Assembly: GCA_002104905.1 (NCBI GenBank) | Contig: MCFE01000301.1 | Location: forward strand, 1-64,000 | Origin: Basidiobolus meristosporus CBS 931.73 | Taxonomy: Eukaryota; Basidiobolomycota; Basidiobolomycetes; Basidiobolales; Basidiobolaceae | Direction of reading: 5' to 3' | Length of the DNA: 64,000 nt | Part shown: positions 34,017 to 46,050 of the stretch, piece after piece | How the letters are laid out: each line of letters opens with the position of its first letter | How positions within the stretch are numbered: position 1 is the first letter of the stretch | Position numbers and translations under genes: made by a program | The notes under the pieces: model-generated | The model's database searches: none | What the model saw: only the letters and a program-made list of their open reading frames with translations | What the model was told of the DNA's origin: nothing

Positions 34017-36124
34017 ATGGTAGGTTATTGTGTCAAGACATGCTGTAAACACCGTGATTAATTGGTATATTTGCCATCAAAGACTGACACCACCGAGAAA
34101 ATTGTGAGACCTGTTGCTGATGAAAGTAACCGCAAAGTCAGAGAAGGCATTGCTTTGAATTTGAATAAAGATGTCAAGTACGTAGTATTCGTTTTGGTGC
34201 CCGCATTTTGCTCGTGATCTAACCATATCTTATTTTAGACTTCCCGTCAAGGGAGAAAGAAACATTTTGATCACTTCGGCTTTGCCTTATGTCAACAATG
34301 TTCCTCACTTGGGTAACATCATTGGTGCTGTTTTAAGTGCTGATGTTTTCGCTCGTTTCACTCGTTCTCGTGGATACAATGTTCTTTACGTATGTGGTAC
34401 CGACGAGTACGGTACCGCTACCGAGACTAAGGCTTTGGAGGAAGGTGTTTCTTGCCAAGAGCTCTGCGACAAATACAATGCTCTTCACGCTCAAGTCTAC
34501 GAATGGTTCGGTGTCGATTTCGACTACTTCGGTAGAACCACCACCAACCAACAAACTGAGTAAGTAGTCGGGCTACTCCATGCTGTTCCTAGAGCATTCC
34601 CTTACACACCGTGGTTTTTTTTGTAGAATTGGTCAAGACATCTTTTTGAAGCTTCACAAAAACGGATATCTTATTGAAGATACCATGACTCAGCTGTTCT
34701 GTGAAAAGTGCCAAAGATTCCTTGCTGATCGTTATGTTGAGGGAACTTGCCCCAAGTGCGGCTATGTTGATGCCAGAGGTGACCAGTGTGACCAATGCCA
34801 ACAATTGCTTAATGCAACCGAGCTTATCTCCCCTCGTTGTAAGCTTGACGGCAATGCTCCTATCACACGTGACTCCACTCACATGTTCTTGGACCTTCCC
34901 AAACTTCAACAGAAGTGCGAGGAGTTCGTGGAAGAATCCAGCCAAAAGGGCAGCTGGGCCAACAACGGTAAAATCATCACACAGTCCTGGTTGAAGGAGG
35001 GCTTGAAGGCTCGTTGCATTACTCGTGATCTCAAATGGGGTACTCCCGTTCCCTTGGAGCACATGAAGGATAAGGTATTCTATGTGTGGTTCGACGCACC
35101 CATTGGCTACCCATCCATCACTGCCAACTATACCTCTGAATGGGAAAAGTGGTGGAAGAACCCCGAGGATGTCAAGCTTTATCAGTTCATGGGCAAAGAC
35201 AACATTCCCTTCCACACTGTTATCTTCCCTTGCTCCTTGATTGGTACCGAGGATCCATGGACCATGTTGCACCATATCAGCACCACCGAGTATCTTAACT
35301 ATGAGAACGGCAAGTTCTCCAAGAGCAGAAACGTTGGCGTCTTCGGAAACAACGTCATGGATACCGGCATCCCAGTTGCCGTTTGGCGTTATTACCTTTT
35401 GTCCAACCGCCCTGAAACCAACGACAGTGTTTTCACCTGGAAGGATTTCATCACCAGAAACAACAGCGAGTTGTTGGCCAATGTTGGTAACTTCTGTAAC
35501 CGCGTAATCAAGTTCGTTGACTCTGCCAAGTACAATGGCACCTTGCCAGCATTCTCCCTAGAGGGAGAGAACGAGAAGCAACTTATTGAGGATGTCAACA
35601 AGCTGCTCGATGCCTACATTGACGCGTTGGAGAACGTCAAGTTGCGTAGTGGTCTTGAAATCGCCATGAAGATCTCACAACGTGGTAACCAGTATCTTCA
35701 AGAATCTAAGCTTGATAACACCCTCTACAACAACGAGCGTGCTCAGTGCGATACCGTCGTCACCGTCGCCATCAATTTGATTTACTTGCTCTCGGCCGTT
35801 TTCTACCCTTACATGCCAACCACCTCCGAGTCCATCTGCAGACAGCTCAATGCACCACTTCCTCGTATTCCTGAGACTTTCCAGATGAACATCCTCGAGG
35901 GACACGTCATTGGTAAGCCTGAATACCTCTTCAAGAGAATCGATGGAAAGATGGAGGAGGTCTATAAGCAGAAGTATGGTGGCGGTGCCAAGGAGGAGCC
36001 AGCCAAAAAGAAGAAGAGCAAGAAGAGCAAGAAGCCCGCTGAACCCAAGCCTCAAGCTGATGGCGAGAAGGCCGAGGAAGCCGCGCCACCAGCTGAGGAT
36101 GCTAAGACTGGTGAGTCAGCCTAA
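34017..36124 (+). CDS. MES1: Cytosolic methionyl-tRNA synthetase
   Basis: MetRS charges initiator and elongator tRNA-Met. The class I HIGH motif is [15 protein letters not shown] (exon 3), and the KMSKS motif is [13 protein letters not shown]. The zinc-knuckle connective peptide carries [25 protein letters not shown] and ends at [24 protein letters not shown] and [15 protein letters not shown] are family-typical. The anticodon-binding helical domain follows ([20 protein letters not shown]). A Lys/Ala/Glu tail of about 45 residues ([10 protein letters not shown]) ends the protein. Exons 34083-34177, 34239-34559 and 34627-36124 join in frame. Upstream, the only in-frame initiation I find is an ATG at 34017-34019 directly followed by a GTAGGT donor, so exon 1 may contribute just the start codon. 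The total would be 638 residues. AATAAA lies at about 36221. Confidence 0.96.
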
Positions 36125-37687
<1,563 letters not shown>

Positions 37688-38368
37688 TGGCATTTTCACC
37701 TTTTCGAAACATCCAGTCTCCGATCTATATCCGCATTTATTGTACGATCCATATCCGCATTTATTGTATTCTCCTTTAATACTTCTCCTCGCCACTTCAC
37801 ATCGAGAAGCTGGGTTACCTTGTTTATATAAAGTGCCATTTAATTCAGATGCCATCACATATCCCATAGTCCGGTAGAATATTCTTTGTATCCTTTTCAC
37901 CCAAAGCAGCTGAGTTTCCAGCCAATGGTGCCTAAATCCGATTGTTCTTTTCGATGGTTACTATTGTGGGAGTAATTAAAGTTCGCCATTTTTACATCTT
38001 TGGAGGCTTAGCACAGATCCATCTTTTAGCTGAATATTTTTGTTGCATGATTGTATAGATTGAGTTCCCTAATTCGTTCAGCCTACGTCAATCTGTACAG
38101 TGAGCGGGTTGATATAGGATTTTCTGTCAGAACATGAGTAGAAATAGTGCCATTTCCACTCCGTTTTATTTGAACATTTAAATTATCTAGTAGTATTGCA
38201 TTACCAAAAATTGCGATTCCCAGGATTACCCGGTCCCCCCTGGTCACTGTGATGCGGCGATTCCTTTTATCTTTGCCTTTACCGCTCCACTATTTACTCT
38301 CCAGCTCTGCCCCTCACTTCCTAACATTCTTACACTTTCTAAACCCTCTTTAATATCTCCTGCTATTG
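37688..38368. other. Intergenic region upstream of VMA2
   Basis: About 680 bp without a gene. It contains a 24-bp tandem duplication near its left end (annotated separately), and a pyrimidine-rich stretch (TCTCCAGCTCTGCCCCTCAC) near 38300 just upstream of VMA2. Confidence 0.45.
37721..37768. repeat. Tandem 24-bp direct repeat
   Basis: Two adjacent copies of a 24-bp unit (37721-37744 and 37745-37768) with core TATCCGCATTTATTGTA differ at a single base. They lie just after the protease stop codon, in the presumed 3' UTR. Confidence 0.85.
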
Positions 38369-40144
38369 ATGGATCCCAGAATCAACGAAAGAGAGGCCGC
38401 TGCTTTACATGCTGCTGCCGTAACCAGAAACTACTCTCTACAGCCACGTTTGGGTATGTATCTTTCAGTGACTTGTTCCGACTATCTGGGGCTCGCCAGC
38501 TTATCTCTTTCTCCATATTAATAGACTACAGAACTGTTGCTGGTGTCAACGGTCCCTTGGTTATTCTTGACAACGTTAAGGTATTTTCGACATAACACTG
38601 GTTGTCTCGCCACGCCTCCTCCTCATGTCTCTTATTTTCTGTAGTTCCCAAAATTCGCTGAAATCGTTGAACTCACCCTGCCAGACGGCACTAAGCGCTC
38701 TGGACAGGTGCTTGAAGTTCAAGGAAAGAGAGCCGTTGTACAAGTAAGTGTACATGCTTCTTTTTCCTCAGTAAATATCTTTCTAACTCTTCGCTCAGGT
38801 CTTCGAAGGCACCGCTGGTGTTGATGCCCGTGCCACTCATGTTGAATTTACTGGTGATACCCTCAAGATGCCTGTCTCAGAGGACATGTTGGGTCGTATT
38901 TTCAACGGTTCCGGTAAAAGTATTGACAAGGGTCCTAAGGTCTTTGCTGAAGAGTTCTTGGACATCGAAGGTTAGCTTTACCACGTGCCAGCTTTACCTG
39001 GTTGCAGTTCTAATTCTCGAATCGTTCAATAGGATCCCCAATCAATCCCTTCTCCCGTATCTACCCTGAAGAAATGATCCAGACTGGTATCTCTGCTATC
39101 GATACCATGAACTCCATTGCTCGTGGTCAAAAGATCCCCATTTTCTCCGCTGCTGGTCTGCCTCACAACGAAGTTGCTGCCCAGATTTGTAGACAGGCTG
39201 GCTTGGTCAAGAAGCCTACCAAGGATGTCCACGACGGTCACGAAGACAACTTCGCTATCGTGTTTGCTGCTATGGGTGTCAACATGGAAACTGCTCGTTT
39301 CTTCAAACAAGATTTCGAGGAAAACGGCTCCATCGAACGAGTCACCTTGTTCCTCAATCTTGCCAATGACCCTACCATTGAGCGTATCATCACGCCTAGA
39401 TTGGCATTGACTACTGCCGAGTATTACGCTTATCAGCTCGAGAAGCACGTGCTGGTCATCCTGACCGACATGTCTTCATACGCCGACGCTCTGCGTGAGG
39501 TTTCCGCCGCTAGAGAAGAAGTGCCAGGTCGTCGTGGTTACCCAGGTTATATGTACACAGATTTGTCCACCATTTATGAACGTGCCGGTCGTGTAGAGGG
39601 GCGTAATGGCTCCATCACGCAGATCCCCATTCTGACCATGCCAAACGATGATATTACGCATCCTATTCCCGATTTGACTGGTTACATTACCGAGGGCCAG
39701 ATCTACGTCGATCGTCAACTCCACAATCGTCAAATCTACCCACCCATCAACGTTTTACCCTCTCTTTCTCGTCTGATGAAATCGGCCATTGGCGAGGGCA
39801 TGACCCGTAAGGATCATGGCGATGTGTCCAACCAGCTGTACGCCAAGTATGCCATCGGTCGTGATGCCGCCGCGATGAAGGCGGTCGTTGGTGAGGAGGC
39901 CCTTAACCAGGAAGATAAGCTCTCCCTGGAGTTCCTAGATAAATTCGAGAAGACCTTCATTGCTCAAGGCCACTACGAGTCCAGAACCATTTTCGAATCG
40001 CTCGATCACGCCTGGTCGCTCCTTCGTATCTTCCCCAAGGAGTTGCTTAACCGTATCCCCCAAAAGACCTTGGCCGAGTTTTACCAGCGTGACCGCAAGA
40101 ACAAGGGCAACAAGGGCACTGTGGATAACGAGGTGGAGGCGTAA
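38369..40144 (+). CDS. VMA2: V-type proton ATPase subunit B
   Basis: Non-catalytic nucleotide-binding subunit of the V1 head that acidifies vacuoles and endosomes. The start at 38369 gives [20 protein letters not shown]. Exons are 38369-38453, 38525-38580, about 38645-38741, 38800-38969 and about 39033-40144, giving about 505 residues, the family length. Diagnostic segments are [74 protein letters not shown] and [20 protein letters not shown]. Others are [39 protein letters not shown] and [20 protein letters not shown]. The P-loop position reads SAAGLPHN, as expected for the B subunit. It is regulated constitutively, to judge by its biased codons. Confidence 0.98.
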
Positions 40145-40678
40145 TTTAGGTTGCGAATCGCTACTGCCACTGTGTTTGCATTGTGTATTTTTCCTGACCA
40201 GCAAATGATTTTCCCAACCTTTGCCAATAATATATCCATCTGTCCTCAATATTCACTCTAATATATATGGTTAATAAACTCATCAAGTATATGTATGCAT
40301 GTGGACATTGATTGAAGGAGTTGACCTCGAATCATCCATCACACCACTCGAGCGCTCCTTAGTTACCCAATATTTATTGCGTCCCAGTTTCTTCCTGGTA
40401 AGGAAATCTCATCTCCTCTTGGCCCATGATTGGCCCGCTCTGTTATACTATGTATTCGTTATATTGTTCGAAGAGTCCATCGCAACAACCAAGTGTGCCT
40501 TTGAAACCAAACCAGGATTTGCCACAAGAATCGTACGATATTTATTACCAACCAGCGGACTTTGATATCAACCTACATGTCTTTTTCCTTCTAGCCCTTG
40601 AAACACATCCACTCCTTGCAAGATACCAGGCTGCGAGGCTAGAGCTTGCCGGTTATTCTTTCAACTCCCTCATACAAT
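40145..40678. other. Intergenic region between VMA2 and a membrane-protein gene
   Basis: About 530 bp. TAATAAAC at about 40272 is a likely VMA2 polyadenylation signal. Overlapping short frames at 40299-40640 are not convincing. Confidence 0.4.
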
Positions 40679-41833
40679 ATGTTCCTAAAAGTACCAACAT
40701 GCAACCAGGTGGTTTGTGTGGGTTTAGTCATTACCTTAGTGTTGGGTCTACCCTCCTCCTCATTACTAGTTCGACGTGCGGGTAGGTGTGCCAGCTAGCA
40801 GCCCTCGGAATATCTTTTTAACCGGCTTACTGTAGACAACACTACCTGCGGCCCGAATATCTATTGTTTACCTCGAGCCAACGACACTTGGACGATGTCG
40901 GGTGTAGGCGTGATACGGTGGAATTCTGTATACCCCACCTTTTTGGTGCAGGGATACGTCGACATACGGCTCTACGATGTCACTGACTTGCGAAACCCCG
41001 TCCTGGTGCAGTTGAACACGACCAACGGGGACGGTTACAGGTCCCTCTATCTGGACCCAGATCTGCAGCCGCCCATATTCGCGCCGATGATGAACCGCGC
41101 AGCCAACGCTACGGTCATCAAGATATTCCGGCTGCTGATCACCGTTGCTGGAGACGATATCACTAACAAAGAGTACGGGCCATTGTTTTTCATTCAAGGT
41201 ATCGTTGTCTTGCCTTCCTTTCAAATGGGATCATTCTAGTGACCTTCTCCCAGAGCCACCCACCGCGGTCAAAGCAGTCACCGAGGCTTCCCCAGCCCCA
41301 AGCACTACCAGCATTACCCCGACCGTGACCCTCTCTTATCCAGTGATATCAACTCCCGTGCCTGCTCAAAATCCCATCCGCAACGGAAGTCAATCCCAAG
41401 GTATTTCGCCTGGTGCGATTGCCGGGATCTCCGTGGGATGTGTTGCCGTCCTGGTGGCGGCGGGAATATATCCTTTTTGCGCCGTAATTGTCCAGCATCT
41501 GTGAAATCTGACCCTTATCCTTAACTGCCCACTGCCTTGTTGTATCGCCGTAAACATCACAGGAGGTCTCGGGTCAAAGGCGCCAGTGCAAAAGGTACAT
41601 CGCGAGATGATTTTCTGGGCGGCACAGCACCGGCGGGAAAACCCCCTCGACGATTTAACTCGCTTCGTCTTACTGCCAACGATGCTCGCCTGATTGCTGA
41701 AACCTATCGAAGAATCCTACGTAAACCGAGCTGGGGAAACCCAGAGGATGAGGCAATCCAAATGAGGTCAGGTTACTCGCCCGCCTCCTCCCTTCACGAG
41801 GAGACACCTTCCAATAAGTCATGTGAACTGTAG
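40679..41833 (+). CDS. Type I membrane protein with Ser/Thr-rich stalk, fungal surface-protein-like
   Basis: The start at 40679 gives a leader (CVGLVITLVLGLPSSSLLV). A phase-1 intron (40782-40835) joins to DNTTCGPNIYCLPRANDTWT. The ectodomain, about 110 residues, is beta-rich: SGVGVIRWNSVYPTFLVQGY, VDIRLYDVTDLRNPVLVQLN and LFFIQ. It resembles Ig-like or Kre9-like domains of fungal wall proteins, with several N-glycosylation sites. A Ser/Thr/Pro stalk (SPAPSTTSITPTVTLSYPVI) leads to the transmembrane helix GAIAGISVGCVAVLVAAGIY. After the last intron (about 41504-41562) a basic cytoplasmic tail of about 90 residues follows (RSRVKGASAKG) and ends at 41833. No enzymatic domain. It resembles the 11.8-13.3 kb protein in layout but lacks SH3. 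Confidence 0.7.
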
Positions 41834-42035
41834 AAAAGACCCCAAGGCTAGTTGAGCGTTGTTAATACCACTCATGCCCGCTCAAGCAGCTTGAACCTAA
41901 CGCAATATATACCAACGCATCCATAGTCGCCTTTTCTATTCTATATAATGATGCGCATTTTATTTACAATCAAAACTGTCTAGTGTATAATTAATGCAAA
42001 CCCAAGAATCTATTCTAGAAATCAGTGATTTACTA

Positions 42036-44213
42036 CTAAAACGGCACGTAGTCTAGCGCTGGTCCAACGGATTCTTGTTTGATTAGATTCTGCTGGCGTT
42101 CCAATAGCTCGTTCTCAAGGTCCTGGATACGTCGATTAAGTGCTAGGAATAGGATTGACCTGGGCAGACTAGTTGCTGTTTGCGATAGATCGATGGCCAC
42201 TAATGATGCGAACGGTTTAGCCACATGTCGTTCCAGCTTCGTCGAATATGATGATATCAGATTCATAGTTAAAGTTACTCACCAGAATTCTCGGTCATCC
42301 CACTCAGTCTTCTATTATTGAACCAACCGCGGAGTGCATGTAACGTTAAATCCATACGGTTAGCGAGCTCGATGATCTGTTGGTGGTTGGGATACGGTGT
42401 GAGTTCATAAACTTTTTCCAGCTCCGCCACAACTTCCGGGCCGAATAGTAAGAATCCATCTCTTCGGTTCTCCAATTCGGACTTGCGGTCACGACGACGA
42501 AGCTCCTTGAACCATCGCTCGATATTCTACGGGAAAGAATGTCATTGGATGCATTAATAATAAGCACCTTCGTAGTCACCTCGACAGGACCGCATACCTT
42601 GAATGTCTCATTGTACTGGTCTGCGAGGCCTTGTATCATCTCTCGAGATGGGTATTTCACTTTTTTGTGCATTTCCTCTACAGCCATATGCAGAGGGTCA
42701 TTGTACTCGCCCACTCTGGACTGCCGTTCACGAAACCAGGCATTAATCTTAAGATAATCGATCCCAAGCTGCTCAGCCAACTCTCTACGTTGAATAGAAG
42801 TGGGGTATCCATGGCACTCTTCGTAGAGCTTGCTCATTGCTTCCACAACGTGATCTGGAAACCTGGCCAGCCTGGTAGCTTTCTTGTTTCTAGGCTTGGT
42901 ACTCTTTTCCGTAAGTTGTCTCTTTTCTGGAACAATCTTCGGATGCGGATTCGATGGGTGTTGATAAACATCAATCCCTCTATCTCGATCTTCAGCACGA
43001 CGCTTATAAAACCAGTGCAATACTGACTAATACAGAGATTAGTCCAGTGCACTCTCGTATTCACGCACATGTATGTATTCTACCTTTTCACTTCGTTTCA
43101 AGTGCTCTGCAAGCTCCTTTAACTGCTCAGGGCTAGGAAACGGCGTTTGTTCGTAATAGTCGTGCAGCGTTTGTATTGCTTCCGGAGTATATTTGACTAA
43201 TAAAGGCTTGATCTCGATGCCATTGCTTCTGTCACGATCGCGCCGCTTGGAAAACCAGCGCTTGATTCTCTGAATTCAGCAGCATAGTTAGAATCTTGAA
43301 TCGTTCGCCAACTCAATGCAAACACCAACCCGTAAAGTAACGTTGTTTTCGCTAGCAATTTGCTCCATCACCGGAACTGGTGGGTAGACAGTCTCTGCAT
43401 AGACTTTTTCACACGACTCCTCGAGTTTCTCCAAGTCGCATGCTGGAGCACTGCAAACTACTGGAGAAATGATTTCCGCACCTTTCTGACGTAACTGGTT
43501 TCGTCTATTCGTAAACCACAAGATGATTTTCTGAACACATTCGAGTAGGTTTAGACAGGTGTGTCGGTTTGTAAAACAGATGGGTTGAAGAAATCACATC
43601 CTACCTTTCTATCCACCCCCAGCTTGTGAGCAAGCCGTGTATAGTCTTGTGTTGAATGGTATTTACTCTGTTGGAAGATGGGTTCGAGGTAAAAGGCAAG
43701 AGAGGATTTTTTGCTGGTATCAATGGGTTCGTGATAGGAGGGAGTCAAGTAATCGACGCGTTGTTTGGTTTTTGAGTAATACAGTTTCCAAAAATCTCGC
43801 ACTACTTTCGGGTCTATGTCTATCTCTTTGGCAACCGCCGTCAGTTGCTCGTCAGTGGGGGAAGCGGTGGCCAAAATGAAGGCTCGAATTTTTTCCACCG
43901 CACCAGAACTCAGGTATTTTTCATCGTTCCTAGCGGCCTTCCTTCGTCGGTTTCTGAACCAGCTTCTTGTGGGCTTAAGGAAAAGTCAGTAAGTGACGGT
44001 ACTGTAAACGCAGTGTCGGCCGACTGGTGCATATACCTCCTGTTCTATGGAGCAATCCTCGCAGACCACACTGTATTCATATTGACTGGGGTATGGGTTG
44101 CAACTGTAGTACTCTTCTAGACGTTCCCGTAAATCTCGGTCCAAGTGACGCGTGATGGAGTTTTTGGCAGTTTTTTTTTGTGCTTCGGGGCTGACTTCTG
44201 CTTCAGAAGGCAT
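42036..44213 (-). CDS. Multi-homeodomain protein with eight tandem homeodomain-like repeats
   Basis: Seven exons join exactly (44213-44037, 43973-43605, 43530-43330, 43269-43084, 43026-42598, 42526-42283 and 42175-42036) into about 581 residues. Eight consecutive repeats each end in a homeodomain recognition helix. In order these are SWFRNRRRKAAR (WF at residues 64-65), DFWKLYYSKTKQR (120), LWFTNRRNQLRQK (187), RWFSKRRDRDR (254), HWFYKRRAEDR (316), AWFRERQSRV (408), RWFKELRRRDRK (459) and GWFNNRRLSGM (522). In all eight, 32 residues separate the helix-1 anchor (LEK-like) from the Trp-Phe, the spacing of a canonical 60-residue homeodomain and not TALE. Asn51 is kept only in repeats 1, 3 and 8. 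The C-terminus forms a leucine-rich coiled coil (LNRRIQDLENELLERQQNLI). It is probably a nuclear DNA-binding protein; targets are unknown. Confidence 0.9.
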
Positions 44214-44875
44214 TCTATAATTTGGTTAAAAGAGATATACTCGATCCATTTAATCTATTCCGATTCCTGGAGCACACGTTCCTTTTTTTTCTTTTTTCTA
44301 CCGATTTTTCTGAACATATTTGATGACTGTGATTTGGAACGGGGCGGTCCTAAGCCTCAGGTGTGAATGTGTGCCATGGCAATTCTGTGGAATCGAACAT
44401 AATGCCATCTTACAGGTTCACTTGAGATAAGCTGATGTAGTGGGTGGTTACATGTGTGGAAGATTTAAGTGATTGTTTAGCTGATGCGTTTGATTTCCTT
44501 TGTACTTCATATTACAACTGCTATGCGTTCCAACATTCTGTGGTGGCACGTGGTGATATAATCCAGTACTATTCTAATTATATGCTAGACCGAGCTGGGG
44601 AATCATGTCCCCCCTGCTCTCTCCTTTCATTCTCCCCCTTGTTTGATCCCGGCAAAGCAATCAATATGCCAATTCTACAGCTTCATTGCTGCGCTTTCTG
44701 GTTCCTTTCTATTGCTGGGTTATCCTCCTTCCACGTTCCTAAAACATCCACCTCGTCACCGCATTTTTTGCTTTTGGTTTCCCGCTAAGCATTCTACCCT
44801 CGACTTGTTCAGACTCCACGAAAGCAACGCTTCAGTAATATTCACTGCTTGGTCAGCTGTTCGACATTTATTATC
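44214..44875. promoter_or_regulatory. Shared divergent promoter of the multi-homeodomain gene and RSR1/Rap1
   Basis: The two start codons are 662 bp apart on opposite strands. A long pyrimidine tract (CCTTTTTTTTCTTTTTTC) lies at about 44281-44298, on the homeodomain side. A second C/T-rich stretch is at about 44610-44640. No gene is seen. Confidence 0.5.
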
Positions 44876-45632
44876 ATGCGTGAATATAAATTGGTGGTTC
44901 TTGGCTCTGGTGGTGTTGGTAAATCCGCATTGGTAAGCGTCGGGACCAACTTTTCCTCCGTTGAATACCATGCGGGCCCTGCTGAAGATGGTTTACTTAC
45001 GGCTTATCGTTTGTCAAACACTTATCTAGACCGTCCAATTTGTACAATCAATATTCGTTGAGAAATACGACCCGACTATCGAGGATTCTTACCGAAAGCA
45101 GGTAGAAGTGGACGGACAGCAATGCATGTTGGAGATTTTGGATACTGCTGGTACAGAGCAGTTTACCGCCATGCGAGATCTTTACATGAAGAACGGGCAA
45201 GGCTTTGTGCTGGTTTATTCCATCACCTCTATGGCCACTTTCAATGACTTGGCCGAGCTACGGGAGCAAATTGTTCGAGTAAAAGACACTGAGCAGGTAA
45301 GCCGAATGAGCTACTCTTATCCCAACCACCGTAGCTACCATATTTGGAAGCCACTCGCCACCTATAGTATATCCAATTAATGTAGCTTTTGTGGTTGGAT
45401 CTAGGTTCCTACAGTGCTGGTTGGAAATAAATCCGACCTGGAGGATGATAGATGTGTTTCTCGCGAGGTTGGCGCCGAGTTGACACAACACTGGCCAGGG
45501 GCCACTTTCTTCGAGACATCCGCCCGTAAAAGAATCAATGTTGATGAGGCGATTTTTGACCTGGTGCGACAAATTAACCGCCAAAATCCTGGGCGCTCGG
45601 ATAAGCGTAAAAAGAAGTGCATTATTCTTTAG
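44876..45632 (+). CDS. RSR1: Rap1/Rsr1-type small GTPase
   Basis: Ras-family switch that in fungi marks sites of polarised growth. Three exons (44876-44932, 45030-45296 and 45405-45632) give 183 residues. [19 protein letters not shown] contains the P-loop, with a wild-type Gly12 equivalent. [12 protein letters not shown] is the effector loop. [14 protein letters not shown] has Thr at position 61, the Rap signature; Ras has Gln. NKSDLED is the NKxD motif, and [10 protein letters not shown] corresponds to the SAK motif. A polybasic tail (SDKRKKK) and the CAAX box CIIL predict geranylgeranylation and plasma-membrane targeting. Regulators would be Rap-type GEF and GAP proteins (Bud5/Bud2 in yeast). 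Confidence 0.96.
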
Positions 45633-46050
45633 AGCTCCCCTGGTCCTTGCATCCCCACTTTACCTACCCTCACACCCAGTCATTGGCTTTAGTTTCCATC
45701 CAACTCTTGCCTCATTCCATTCAGTTATATATGCAAAAGAGATCGCACACGTGTCATCAGCCTGTGTGTGAGCCATTAGCCCATTTTGTTTCAGTAGTAT
45801 CAATCTACACTCCACCTCCTATTACTAGCATTTAATGTTTCTTTATATCCGTGTTTCCGGTCTTTAAGATGGGAGGTCGCACAACCATTAATATATGGGT
45901 GAACCATTCTAATAATTCCTTATTTTGCTGTATCATGAGGTTATTTACAATATAACAGTGAGGCCACAAAGCAGCTTACAATATTCCGCGATGATTATCT
46001 AGGATGTATGTTATGAGTCCAAGTAGCGTACCTGACAAGATGGACTCCTG
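45633..46050. other. Intergenic region between convergent genes
   Basis: About 420 bp between the RSR1 stop and the stop of the BRCA1-like gene, holding both 3' UTRs. No gene is seen. Confidence 0.4.

Noticed and set aside
34589-35275. A 228-residue minus-strand frame opposite MetRS
   Set aside because: It is antisense to a clear coding exon with no recognisable features.
42036-44213. Assignment of the multi-homeodomain protein to the TALE class because of NPYPS-like loops
   Set aside because: The distance from helix 1 to the WF is 32 residues in every repeat, as in typical homeodomains. TALE domains are three residues longer.
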